Assembly (NCBI GenBank): GCA_016584305.1
Contig: JACEEZ010025310.1
Coordinates: 188,083 to 252,082, forward strand
Source of the DNA: Chionoecetes opilio
Taxonomy: Eukaryota; Arthropoda; Malacostraca; Decapoda; Majidae
Direction of reading: 5' to 3'
DNA length: 64,000 nt
Numbering within the stretch: position 1 is the first letter of the stretch; each line of letters begins with the position of its first letter. The translations under genes were made by a program, and so were the position numbers. Positions 1-29,858 of this stretch are shown here, piece by piece. The notes under the pieces are model-generated. The model was not told the origin of the DNA, did not search any database, and worked only from the letters and a program-made list of their open reading frames with translations.

Positions 1-1290
1 TTTACCGTACCACTAAACCATCCTCATAATATAACCTTTCCCCTACCACTAAACCTTCCTCATAATATAACCTTTACCCTACCACTAAATCATCCTCATA
101 ATATAACCTTTCCCCTACCACTAAACCTTCCTCATAATATAACCTTTCCCCTACCACTAAATCATCCTCATAATATAACCTTTACCGTACCACTAAATCA
201 TCCTCATAATATAACCTTTACCCTACCACTAAATCATCTCATATATAACCTTTACCGTACCATAAACCATCCTCATAATATAACCTTTCCCCTACCAAAC
301 TTCCTCATAATATAACCTTTACCCTACCACTAAATCATCCTCATAATATAACCTTTCCCCTACCACTAAACCTTCCTCATAATATAACCTTTACCCTACC
401 ACTAAATCATCCTCATAATATAACCTTTACCGTACCACTAAACCTTCCTCATAATATAACCTTTACCGTACCACTAAACCTTCCTCATAATATAACCTTT
501 CCCCTACCACTAAACCATCCTCATAATATAACCTTTACCCTACCACTAAACCTTCCTCATAATATAACCTTTACCGTACCACTAAATCATCCTCATAATA
601 TAACCTTTACCTACCACTAAACCATCTCATAATATAACCTTTACCTACCACTAAACCTTCCTATAATAACCTTTACCGTACCACTAAACATCCTCATAAT
701 ATAACCTTTACCCTACCACTAAACCTTCCTCATAATATAACCTTTACCCTACCACTAAACCTTCCTCATAATATAACCTTTACCCTACCACTAAACCTTC
801 CTCATAATATAACCTTTACCGTACCACTAAATCATCCTCATAATATAACCTTTACCCTACCACTAAATCATCCTCATAATATAACCTTTACCCTACCACT
901 AAACCTTCCTCATAATATAACCTTTACCGTACCACTAAATCATCCTCATAATATAACCTTTACCCTACCACTAAATCATCCTCATAATATAACCTTTACC
1001 CTACCACTAAACCTTCCTCATAATATAACCTTTACCCTACCACTAAATCATCCTCATAATATAACCTTTACCCTACCACTAAATCATCCTCATAATATAA
1101 CCTTTACCCTACCACTAAACCATCCTCATAATATAACCTTTACCCTACCACTAAACCATCCTCATAATATAACCTTTACCCTACCACTAAACCTTCCTCA
1201 TAATATAACCTTTACCCTACCACTAAACCATCCTCATAATATAACCTTTACCCTACCACTAAACCATCCTCATAATATAACCTTTACCCT
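1..1290. repeat. 36-bp satellite array
   Basis: About 35 head-to-tail copies of a 36-bp unit containing CCTCATAATATAACCTTT followed by ACCCTACCACTAAACCAT or close variants (ACCG/CCCC, AATCAT/ACCTTC). Copies are highly uniform. The array runs off the left edge, so its true length is unknown. The variants alternate irregularly, with a few shortened units at 230-300 and 600-690. No gene is seen; 1291-1530 is unique AT-rich sequence with nothing recognisable. Confidence 0.97.
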
Positions 1291-1534
1291 TCTACAACTC
1301 AGGCATCTGTAAGTAATGAGACGACACAATGATACCAAGATCACAAAAACACTAAATTAAGGTTATTCTTCTATCCTAAATATTAAATACAGTACACTAA
1401 CACGACAAAAAAAACCTATACCTCTCTTCTTCCCCATAGAAATAAACCCATTTTTTAAGCCACGGACATAACCCAGGGCCATTGTATACTATGAGAAGCG
1501 TTCCAGTTGTGATTGCGTTGCCTATGAATATACT

Positions 1535-1932
1535 ATGGTTACCGGTCATTTCGCCCACACGTCAATTCGCCCACAAGACATTTCGCCCACATGTAAGAGT
1601 CAATTCGCCCACAAGACATTTCGCCCACATGTAAGAGTCAATTCGCCAACAAGACATTTCGCCCACATGTAAGAGTCAATTCGCCCACAAGACATTTCGC
1701 CCACATGTAAGAGTCAATTCGCCCACAAGACATTTCGCCCACATGTAAGTCAATTTGCCCACTCTAAAGTCAATTCGCCCACAAGATCCATGTCACGGAG
1801 TCATGTAACATACTTCCTCAGGCAGAAATGGAATGAACCACCAGTAACCTTGGGCGAAATGACTCCATAGTGTGGGCGAAATGACTCCATGGTGTGGCGA
1901 AATGGCATGTGGGCGAAATGACCGGATACCAT
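1535..1932. mobile_element. Foldback/MITE with TTTCGCCCAC sub-repeats
   Basis: Ends are inverted repeats: ATGGTTACCGGTCATTTCGC on the left matches the reverse complement of the right end (GCGAAATGACCGGATACCAT) with a small difference. The interior holds about five tandem copies of a 38-bp unit made of CAATTCGCCCACAAGACA plus TTTCGCCCACATGTAAGAGT, then a short inverted block. It has no coding capacity. It is probably a non-autonomous DNA element whose arms grew by tandem duplication; the superfamily was not determined. Confidence 0.75.
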
Positions 1933-2227
1933 ATACTATCCATTTGTCTTACTTTTTATATTTTCATACAGGGTCTTCTAAACATGTGTGAGTGGCAATG
2001 AACACATAACAGTTTCTTCTCATTAATGAAGCCTCCTGAACATACAAAACGATTTTACAACTGGAACCAAGATTGTGCAAGATATAAAGCAATAAATCCT
2101 ATGCAAGTATTAATAGCAAAAAGGTGACGCTGAATACCCACTGTTCCTTGATGCCTGCGTATTCCTCCTTCCCTCTCGGCTCTCCCTCGCTGCCCAGGTC
2201 GGTATCTGAAAAAAATGGTATTATTCG

Positions 2228-2492
2228 GTATCAGTGCAGTTTAAACCATTACATGATCGGTGGTTTTAAGTATCCTAAGCGTTTCGTTCTCATCTTAAGG
2301 AGTATTTATAACCCTATAACAGCTGGCGGAAATGAAAAATAACACACGAGGGGCCTTGGGGGCGAAACCCCCCCAGCGAGGTTAGGTTACGTAATCAATG
2401 TCCAGGTTAGGTTAGTTAGCTAGCAGGGGGTCTGGCTTATTTCAGAAGAGTATTAGTCATAAGTGAGTATTGGTTGAAACTGCATATTTACC
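2228..2492. mobile_element. MITE family A, copy 1
   Basis: Terminal inverted repeats of about 26 bp: GGTATCAGTGCAGTTTAAAC at the left and GTTGAAACTGCATATTTACC at the right. The interior includes GCGAGGTTAGGTTACGTAAT. The same family recurs at 14719-15273 (with another MITE inside) and 20738-20872 (one end only). It is non-coding. The short open frame at 2124-2342 overlaps its left part and is not a gene. Confidence 0.75.
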
Positions 2493-2747
2493 AATTATTC
2501 TAACAAACTTAAATTCACCCAAGCTGCTAAGAAAGAGAAGGAGCAGGGTTGAGGTCATATTCGAGCCTGACTATTCTAACATGTCTCGTAGAGTAGATCT
2601 CATTCTGAGTCTCTTGACCCCCATTTCCCATGGCGCAATTGAATAATAATAGCAATATACATATACTGTACTACCGAAAATTTACCGTTATATCAGCCAG
2701 AAACGGTTAAGTTAGGTTAAATCAGGTTATATTTGAGGTGGGGTTGT

Positions 2748-2802
2748 GGGGAGTGCCGTTGAAAAAGGCCTGACTCCCGACCAACAACTGAACTGAACTG
2801 GG
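2748..2802 (+). repeat. Dispersed repeat tail, copy 1
   Basis: GGGAGTGCCGTTGAAAAAGG followed by CCTGACTCCCGACC and ACTGAACTGAACTG. The same tail is found at 10246-10297 and 12413-12465, where more of the element is present. It is probably the 3' end of a short retroelement; the family was not identified. Confidence 0.6.
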
Positions 2803-2825
2803 GTTTGCTTTAGTAACAGATGATA

Positions 2826-3068
2826 TCAATAAAAAGAGAAAATTATCAATACTATGGCAGTGCGAAGCGGAGCAAGGTGTGCGGGGCGGGGCACACATTC
2901 CCCTGCCTCCTCTCTCACACTCATCCCTCCCTCCTCACCCTCGTCACTCTCGCGGTCCTCATAGTCCCTGGAGTCCTCGAAGTCCGCATCGTTGTCGTCA
3001 TCGTAGTCGTAGTCCTCCGGAGGGAAGTCCCCCGAGCCTGGCGATCTGGGTGACGCTAACTCAGACAT
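2826..3068 (-). CDS. Candidate acidic first exon of an unrecognised gene
   Basis: Reading leftward from an ATG at 3068, the frame begins MSELASPRSPGSGDFPPEDY and continues as a strongly acidic stretch (many D and E, several DY pairs) for about 45 residues. The acidic part uses varied codons and is not a simple repeat. A likely splice donor is AGG|GTGAGG after about residue 47; beyond it the frame stays open to 2826 but loses the acidic character. The remaining exons would lie further left, in or beyond the satellite, and were not found. The upstream side (3075-3350) is pyrimidine-rich and could hold a promoter. I do not recognise the protein. Acidic N-terminal tails of this kind are common in nuclear proteins, but that is only a guess. 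Confidence 0.4.
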   Translation of the reverse strand: MSELASPRSPGSGDFPPEDYDYDDDNDADFEDSRDYEDRESDEGEEGGMSVREEAGECVPRPAHLAPLRTAIVLIIFSFY

Positions 3069-3074
3069 TATCAC

Positions 3075-3900
3075 CGGCTTTACTGACTTATTTCACAGCT
3101 TTAGAGTCACTTCATTAGCCTTGACACCGTGTTCTCTTTGTGATCTATTGAGTTACGTAGTCCTCGGTGTTCTCCTGGTTGTAGAGTTAATAATACTCGT
3201 TTATCACATTTGATTTACAGCTCAGACGTTGCTTTCTTTCGCTCTTTCTCTCTCTCAGCTGGACGTTTGTAAACAAATTTGTCTCGTTCTCCCACTCACT
3301 AGATGGCGTTCGTGTTACGGTACTACTCATCGCTACTGCACGTTAACCATGTTGAAGCATGGCTAAATTAAATATATATAATCTTTGTCCTCTCCTCAAG
3401 CAAGGATAATAAAATGTCTATGTATAATCCTTGTCCTCAAAGACTGTTACCGTAACTGAGCAAAGTATAATGAAATAGTACATGGAAAACATATTTCTTA
3501 CATCCTATAGATATGCATATTTAAATGTCTTCTCTATCTTTTTTTTCTCGTATGCTTTATGAAACATGGCAACCTAGGAATGTGTATACCAAAACAATAA
3601 AAACATGTCAACTGTAGCTATAATATACCCCTAATGTAGTTGAACCAGTATAAACATTAATTGCCATTTCATGCAAGGGCAATACACACATGGTTGCAGC
3701 ATGTATGATTGAATAATGTAAAGAAAGCAATACATATAACTGTACTTACTGCTCTCAGCTGCTCACAACCCATCCATGCAGCAGACAAACCATAAAAGAA
3801 AGTTTCAAACGAAAAACAGAGTTAATTGTATTTAAGTATACAAATATCCTGATGGAAGTATGACTAGAGGAAAGTTTGAAGGTCGAGACTCATGACATCC
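3075..3900. other. Intergenic, no recognised feature
   Basis: AT-rich sequence between the candidate acidic exon and the 3' end of the tubulin gene. A CT-rich patch at 3240-3300 could belong to the promoter of the leftward exon. I see nothing else. Confidence 0.6.
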
Positions 3901-3934
3901 TCGTAACCATGCGAATATGTAGCCTGTGAGCACC

Positions 3935-5580
3935 TTAGAAGCCACTCGAGGAGGTCGGGTCAAGGCCAGGAAAAAAGGAGTCGGAGTCGCTGAACATGCA
4001 ATAACAAGACTCAAACATATCCTTGTACTCCTCCTGAAGGGCAACCAGGTCCTCCCGCGCCTCCATGAAGTGCTGGGCCTCCATTCCCTCCTTCAGGTAC
4101 CAGTGCAGGAAAGCCCTTCTGGAGAACAAAAGGTCAAACTTGCGTGTGACGGCCGCCCACGCCTGGCTGACGGCGGAGCTCGCTGCCAGCAGGGTGAGGG
4201 CGGAGCGAGGGCATCCCAGGTGGCTTGCAGGCGGGTATTGCGGCTCTTTAGGGTGTGTGGCGATTTTGAAGCCTGCGGGGCACCAGTCAACGAAGCGAAT
4301 CTTTCTATTAGCCTTGACGGAGGTGATGGCCGCCTTGGTGTCCGTGGGCGTCACGTTCCCGCGATACAGCAGGCAACAGGCCGCGTACTTCCCGAGCTGC
4401 GGGTCGCACTGCAGCAGGTGGTTGTTAAGGTTAAAACACGCGTGCGTCATCCAGGCGGCGCTAACGTGCTGATGGTTCGCCCGTGCAGGCATCACAGGGG
4501 CGTGCGAGACAGCGGGAAGTGCAGTCTAGGGAAAGGCACCAGATTGATAGGGAACTCATTGAGACTTTCTAAAATTCCGCCAGAGAAGCGAAGGGCAAGA
4601 GTGACTGAAGACACGACCTGTGCGATCACACTGTTGAGATCTGCGAGGCTTGGCTGGCTGATTTCCCCCTGCATACTGCACATGTTGAAGAGTGCGTTGT
4701 TATCGAGCAGGAAGGTGCAGTCTGTGTGTGGCAGCGAGGCATGAGCGGAGAGGACGCAGTTGTAGGGCTGGACGGGTGACGCGAAGCACCTGCTGTCTGA
4801 TGGGAAGACGGCGTAGCTGATCGTGGTGAGCTTTGGATACTCGACTGCCAGTTCCTCCGTCACCGCTGCCGTGAGGCCAGACCCTGTGCCGCCCCCGAGG
4901 GAATGGTACAACAGGAAGCCTTGGAAACTATCACACTCGTCGGTCATCAGTCGAAGGCGCTCCATGACGGTCTGCGTGATGAGTGTGCTGCCTGCGTTGT
5001 GGTAAGCTCGGGCGAAGCAATCCCCCGCGTCCTCTTTGCCAGCTATCAACACGTCAGGAGGAAAGAGATCGCGGCAATCACTGCGACGAATATCATCTGT
5101 GAAAAGACATGTAGATTTATGGTCTAGGTAAAGTATGAATAATCAACTATTATAGTATTACAGTTATCTTATACAGTGTTGTTAATTCCAGTCACTGTTT
5201 GAACCTTTTTCCTCTTATTAGCTAATACAAATTTAATTAAACCATGCAAAACAAAGGACCGAGTCAACTTACCAATCGCGCTGGACTCTAGATCCACCAA
5301 CAGAGCCCTTGGAGTGTAATGGTGTGCCTCGGTCTCTGTGAAGAAGGCAGTCAGGGCCTCTCCGCGGTGTTCCTCGCGGGGCGTCGTCAGGAGGCCGGAG
5401 GAGGCGATGCCGTGCTCAAGACAGAACAGCTCCCAGCACGCGGCGCCCACCCGCACGCCCGCCCCGCCCACGTGCAGCGACAGGCACTCACGCTGGAGAG
5501 GCAGAAGGGAGGTGATAATGACTGGACAAGCAATACCACATCAAAGCACATTCAAGGAAGAACATACAACACTTCACCAT
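3935..5580 (-). CDS. Divergent alpha-tubulin, three exons, one frameshift
   Basis: Alpha-tubulin forms the GTP-binding half of the tubulin dimer in microtubules. Exon 1 is only the ATG (5578-5580, followed by GTGAAG), an arrangement known in animal alpha-tubulin genes. Exon 2 (5273-5492) starts RECLSLHVGGAGVRVGAACW. Exon 3 (3935-5096) carries LIAGKEDAG, the GGGTGSG nucleotide-binding loop, NEF with the catalytic glutamate position, HFPL, CDPQLGKYAACCLLYRG and KFDLLFSRRAFLHWY. Phases at both introns fit (85 and 176 nt). Near 4502-4510, between HFPL and APVMPA, one base is missing, so the frame breaks; this could be a consensus error or a pseudogene. The segment around the acetylated Lys40 is shortened and no lysine is seen there. 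The C terminus ends in SSSGF instead of the usual acidic EEY tail. With the shift corrected the length would be about 461 residues (usual about 450). The class is certain; whether it is functional is not. It could be a specialised (for example germline) isotype. Confidence 0.9.
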
Positions 5581-5599
5581 GGAGTTAGGCGTACTATAT

Positions 5600-6030
5600 C
5601 TATAGCCAAAATGACGACCAAATAAGACTATTGGATAAATAAATGTAATATAGGCTACATCTGCGTAACTTTAATGTAACATGATTTTGATTTCCTTATA
5701 GTTAATCATAAAGAGATTGAGCGTAGAAATATATCTTCACTACGTACAGTAGCTACGTACCATATTGATGTATCAGTCTGTGAATGATGACTCGATGAGT
5801 GAAAAGCCGCTTCAGAATGAGAGCCCACATCAGTTTGGGAGCCGCGCCGCCTTCTTGGTGATGATGTTGGAAGCATCGATCACTCGTCAAATTTTGTGAG
5901 TCAGGATAGTTTAGCTTTAGTGTTGAGAAAAACAACGTCTAATATTGTTCCAATAAATCTCATATACTGTTTCTCTGGCAATCTCTTACGCAATGTTTCC
6001 ATATTCACCACCTCTTTCACACTGTGTTAA
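5600..6030. other. Intergenic upstream of tubulin
   Basis: AT-rich sequence upstream of the tubulin ATG. No TATA box or other element could be singled out, and no gene is seen. Confidence 0.5.
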
Positions 6031-6033
6031 CTA

Positions 6034-6250
6034 CCGTAGATAACAGTGAAGTCGCCACCTGCAGTGATGTCGCCAGGCGCCATATATTACAAATTATACC
6101 ATTACTACTGATTTTTATGTGCCACTGAAGATGATACACAGTAGTTTATATCATGACTGTATAATCTACCCTGTTTCAGCGTTGTTTTATGCTTTGTATC
6201 TGCAAGTATAGATGGTTTCAAATTTCGCTACGCATTTTTTTTTCGGGCGA
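6034..6250. mobile_element. MITE family B, copy truncated at one end
   Basis: Begins after TA with CCGTAGATAACAGTGAAGTC and shares more than 150 bp with the complete copy at 15001-15216, including GATACACAGTAGTTTATATC. Its right inverted repeat is missing or badly decayed. It is non-coding. Confidence 0.75.
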
Positions 6251-7640
6251 CGACGACAGCGGTACGACACTCAGTAAATAAACACTAGATGGGGACTCTT
6301 ATCTAGTCTCATAATGGCCTTTCTTTAGTGCGTTTTACGGTTTTTTATTTGATAATATTATAGAACAAACATTTCCGAAGACAACAGTATATCTTTTATA
6401 CTGATAAACATATATTTGGTAGGGGAAAATTACCATACGCTGGCAAACACGGGCGGCAAGTGAAGTTTGTTGGTCCTCCAGCTCGCTCCGACGGGCGGCA
6501 TTTGGCTTGGCTTGAAGCCGCTTGATCGTGACGTCAGTGCAAGGCACCTATTAACAAATAAAAATGTTCGAAATATGAGCAATTCTATGAGCATTTTGAA
6601 ACCATATTCAAAGCTATATTTTGGTAATTAATTTGATTTGGCGCCCCCTTGAGTGGCGCCCAGGACACGTGCCCTGCCTGTCACACCCAGGGATGCGCCA
6701 ATGACAGCAGTAGTCCTTTAAGGGGAGGGTTAAGTATTCAGAAGCGAATTTCATCAAAAAATACGATAATTAGGTTTTGGCACCTTCAGCCAGCTGAAAC
6801 ACCACCCAACCTTCGCGCGTATTTTAAATGCCCTACGCGCGTGTAAAGGACGTCAGGGAGTGTTGCCATATCATCTAATACAAATTTAGTTTTCCATTAT
6901 TTTTCAGTTATCTTGTTATTTTATCTGAAAAAAGAAATGGTTGTGGTTGCTGTATGATACAGCAACCACAAGAGTAGGCCTAATCTCGCTTAGGTAGGCC
7001 TACTGGGGAAACTAGGGGAAAAAAAGCGCTTCTCAAACCACCCCTGGGGTAGTGTGGAAGTTTGAACAAAGGCAAGGCCTTCCAGGAGGGCCCTGATAAA
7101 GGTATGTAGGTTTTTTTTTATTATTTTTATTTGGTCTATTACATGAAAAGGCCCATCGCCGGAAAAATCGCCGCCAAGAATTGCTCTGGATACTTGAATT
7201 CAAAATGCTGTATCTTTTTTATCTATCGATCAATTTCTGATCTGTTTGTTTTATTGAATCTTTATTAAAAAGAGCTATATAACTTACTAAGTAGACATTT
7301 CTGTTAAATGGATTGTTATAGGAGTAATTTGTAGTCAATCTTTGAGGACCGTTTTATCAGTACGTATTACTATTTGACTGGTTTCCAATAAGTGTCTACT
7401 TGTTCAATTGTTAACCAATTTTGAACATTTTAAGTTTGTTTTGATCAGTATGATATAAAGAAGGATTCATCTTACCAAAATATTGATATAGGAAAAAATA
7501 ATGTTAATCAGATCATATGCCATCTTGTTTTTAGCTCTTCGAAAATTGTATGTCTTGAAAACTAATTTAAAATGTCAAATTCCGGCAACCAAATTAATAG
7601 AAATAAACTTCCTCTTTAAAATGAACTTTAAAAATAAGCA
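6251..7640. other. Intergenic, no recognised feature
   Basis: Mostly AT-rich sequence. The only structure seen is a small GC-rich patch with two GGCGCC sites near 6640-6660. No conserved open frame was found on either strand. Confidence 0.5.
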
Positions 7641-7659
7641 TTAGTAGCAAAACTGAAGG

Positions 7660-7895
7660 AGTGACAGGTAAGGTAAGGTAGCCACGGGTGCGCCTCCGAA
7701 ACAAAAGCGATGCAGGTCACAAGAGGAGGAAGAGGGAGGCATTTTGTAAACAAGGAGACGTATTCTGCCTCACCTAAAATGTTCATATCTCCGAAACTAT
7801 TGATTTGCGACGGAATGCTCAGAGAAAATGTCTTAGAATACAATAAGGTAAACAAAAAACTATTCCCTTTTGTGTAGGGAAGTTTGGTCCTATCG
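7660..7895. repeat. Dispersed repeat end (same family as 20269-20723)
   Basis: GCGATGCAGGTCACAAGAGG, GATTTGCGACGGAA, AATAAGGTAAACA and TTGTGTAGGGAA with GGTCCT appear in the same order as at 20535-20723, where a full inverted-repeat element is seen. Only one end was recognised here. Open frames across it are incidental. Confidence 0.6.
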
Positions 7896-8281
7896 TAAAA
7901 ATTAAAGTTTTGTAATAGTCCCAACATTGTGTCAGTTTCATAAAATTTCCACCATTCCTTCTATATATGACCTGAATGCTTAATCCTCCCCTTCTAATCT
8001 TGCTTAGGGAGAGGGGCATTGCTTCATCATACTGCCATAAGCTGCTACAACCAGTGATGTATGTACACGGCCTGTGCCTGCTTATACTTGTGATGCACCA
8101 CGCCCACAAACTAGAGATCCATCACAGTTAGCACCAAGGATAATATAAAGGTCTGGATAAAGGATAACATAAACCCTCCATAAACTATCCTTGGTTAGTA
8201 CAAAACCCAGCTGTATGAAAAGTATAGCACCTTCAGTGTAGTCCAGCAAGGCAAATGAAAATGTTTTTAGAGAGTTGAAGG

Positions 8282-8287
8282 TTTATT
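8282..8287 (-). terminator. RPS24: RPS24 poly(A) signal AATAAA
   Basis: AATAAA on the minus strand, 17 nt past the TAA at 8304-8306. The terminal exon is therefore very short (about 40-50 nt), and nearly all of it is 3' UTR. Confidence 0.8.
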
Positions 8288-8303
8288 ATCCATTTTGCTC
8301 CAT

Positions 8304-15591
<7,288 letters not shown>

Positions 15592-16135
15592 GGTTGGTGT
15601 TTGGCTGAGGCTGGAAAAGATCGCTTCAGGGACGGAGGGTGTAAAAGTTTTTGTGATATATATAAAATATACGTAGATAGATTAAAAAAGCTTAAAAACT
15701 TACTCGAAATATTAATTGAAAACTTTATAGTAAGTGAATTGTCCAAAAAGTAGTATTTGCGAAATGTTTGCGAACTTGTCTGTTATTTTGGATACGAGTT
15801 TAGATAGATATTTAGATAGATAGGTAAGATACAAGTTATTCAAGTGTTCAAAAAAAAAAAAATAGAAAGCAATAAATCACTCTAAAATTGATCTATAAAT
15901 TATCTATATATGTACGGTAACAATTTGTTTAATCTATTTTATATATTTTATCAAACGTAGATCTAAACAATTAGTTAAACCTTTTAAGATAATTTAAATG
16001 CCCAAATAATGATTGAAATAATTTAGTGATACAAAAAATGATACATATGATGAGTTTCCTTTGTTAATTGTAATATTTTATGATGTGGATGAGATAGCCG
16101 AAGTCCTTCCAGTGTCTCCATCATAACAAGCGGCC
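15592..16135. promoter_or_regulatory. Head-to-head promoter region of RPS24 and RPL14
   Basis: Minus strand: GATCTTTTCCAG with a likely start C at 15619, 28 nt before the RPS24 ATG. Plus strand: AAGTCCTTCCAG with a likely start C near 16105, about 30 nt before the RPL14 ATG. Both resemble the TCT/TOP initiator of animal ribosomal-protein genes. About 490 AT-rich bases separate them. No TATA box is clear. The starts are inferred from motif and spacing only. Confidence 0.6.
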
Positions 16136-27902
<11,767 letters not shown>

Positions 27903-27921
27903 AACTGGTGCAGGATGAGCC

Positions 27922-27927
27922 AATAAA
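27922..27927 (+). terminator. RPL14: RPL14 poly(A) signal AATAAA
   Basis: AATAAA begins 20 nt after the stop codon, so the 3' UTR is very short, as is usual for ribosomal-protein mRNAs. The 25-bp minisatellite starts about 60 nt further on. Confidence 0.85.
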
Positions 27928-27983
27928 CGTTACATGGAACTTACCTGTATATTCATTCCTGTCTTGCTGCCCAGGCGATTTTA

Positions 27984-29510
27984 TGTCTAGAGCCAGCAGT
28001 TTCGTTTATGTCTAGAGCCAGCAGTTTATTTTGTGTCTAGAGCCAGCAGTTTATTTTCTGTCTAGAGCCAGCAATTTATTTTGTGTCTAGAGCCAGCAGT
28101 TTATTTTATGTCCAGAGCCAGCAGTTTATTTTATGTCTAGAGCCAGCAGTTTATTTTATGTCCAGAGCCAGCAGTTTATTTTATGTCCAGAGCCAGCAGT
28201 TTATTTTATGTCCAGAGCCAGCAGTTTATTTTATGTCCAGAGCCAGCAGTTTAGTTTATGTCTAGAGCCAGCAGTTTATTTTCTGTCTAGAGCCAGCAGT
28301 TTATTTTCTGTCTAGAGCCAGCAGTTTAGTTTATGTCTAGAGCCAGCAGTTTATTTTCTGTCTAGAGCTAGCAGTTTATTTTGTGTCTAGAGCCAGCAGT
28401 TTATTTTCTGTCTAGAGCCAGCAGTTTATTTTCTGTCTAGAGCCAGCAGTTTATTTTATGTCTATAGAGCCAGCAGTTTATTTTATGTCTAGAGCCAGCA
28501 GTTTATTTTCTGTCTAGAGCCAGCAGTTTATTTTGTGTCTAGAGCCAGCAGTTTATTTTATGTCTAGAGCCAGCAGTTTATTTTATGTCTAGAGCCAGCA
28601 GTTTATTTTCTGTCTAGAGCCAGCAGTTTATTTTATGTCTAGAGCCAGTAGTTTATTTTGTGTCTAGAGCCAGCAGTTTATTTTATGTCTAGAGCCAGCA
28701 GTTTATTTTGTGTCTAGAGCCAGCAGTTTATTTTCTGTCTAGAGCCAGCAGTTTATTTTCTGTCTAGAGCCAGCAGTTTATTTTATGTCTAGAGCCAGCA
28801 GTTTATTTTATGTCTAGAGCCAGCAGTTTATTTTATGTCTAGAGCCAGCAGTTTATTTTATGTCTAGAGCCAGCAGTTTATTTTTGTCTAGAGCCAGCAG
28901 TTTATTTTGTGTCTAGAGCCAGCAGTTTATTTTATGTCTAGAGCCAGCAGTTTATTTTATGTCTAGAGCCAGCAGTTTATTTTATGTCTAGAGCCAGCAG
29001 TTTATTTTATGTCTAGAGCCAGCAGTTTATTTTATGTCTAGAACCAGCAGTTTATTTTATGTCTAGAGCCAGCAGTTTATTTTATGTCTAGAGCCAGCAG
29101 TTTATTTTATGTCTAGAGCCAGCAGTTTATTTTGTGTCTAGAGCCAGCAGTTTATTTTATGTCTAGAGCCAGCAGTTTATTTTATGTCTAGAGCCAGCAG
29201 TTTATTTTATGTCTAGAGCCAGCAGTTTATTTTATGTCTAGAGCCAGCAGTTTATTTTATGTCTAGAGCCAGCAGTTTATTTTGTGTCTAGAGCCAGCAG
29301 TTTATTTTATGTCTAGAGCCAGCAGTTTATTTTGTGTCTAGAGCCAGCAGTTTATTTTATGTCTAGAGCCAGCAGTTTATTTTGTGTCTAGAGCCAGCAG
29401 TTTATTTTGTGTCTAGAGCCAGCAGTTTATTTTATGTCTAGAGCCAGCAGTTTATTTTATGTCTAGAGCCAGCAGTTTATTTTATGTCTAGAGCCAGCAG
29501 TTTCGTTTGA
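27984..29510. repeat. 25-bp minisatellite downstream of RPL14
   Basis: About 60 copies of TCTAGAGCCAGCAGTTTATT plus TTATG (variants TTGTG, TTCTG, one TTTTG). Copies are almost identical, implying recent expansion. Each unit carries AATAAA on the minus strand. Confidence 0.98.
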
Positions 29511-29858
29511 TTACAGATGTTAAGGCTGTATACTATAGTGCATTAGTAAACTTTATATTTTACTTTGTCCAGCAGATATAAGCAAAGCATAATATCTAGA
29601 TTAACTGTTATTTATCTTATGGGACATTTTATCCAAGGTGACTGTGATTACAGCAGTGTTTCCTAAAGAGGTAAGTTGACCATCGTATTGTTGTGCATGG
29701 ACGCAGTTTGAGAGACACTGGACAATGCTCTTGGTATACCATTCAGTAATTGCATCATCATTTCAGACCATGTTAACTGACTTGAGATAATTTTACAGTG
29801 TGTTATTTACTGATCAGCCTCAAAGCAGTACAGTTAGTAATGGTGCCTTACATTTGCA

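Noticed and set aside
3926..4744. Plus-strand 272-codon frame
   Set aside because: It is antisense to the alpha-tubulin exon 3, whose protein is clearly recognisable on the minus strand.
27984..29510. Regular array that might suggest a CRISPR
   Set aside because: There are no unique spacers; the units are contiguous and identical, in an animal genome. It is a minisatellite. The same applies to 1-1290 and 48708-49640.
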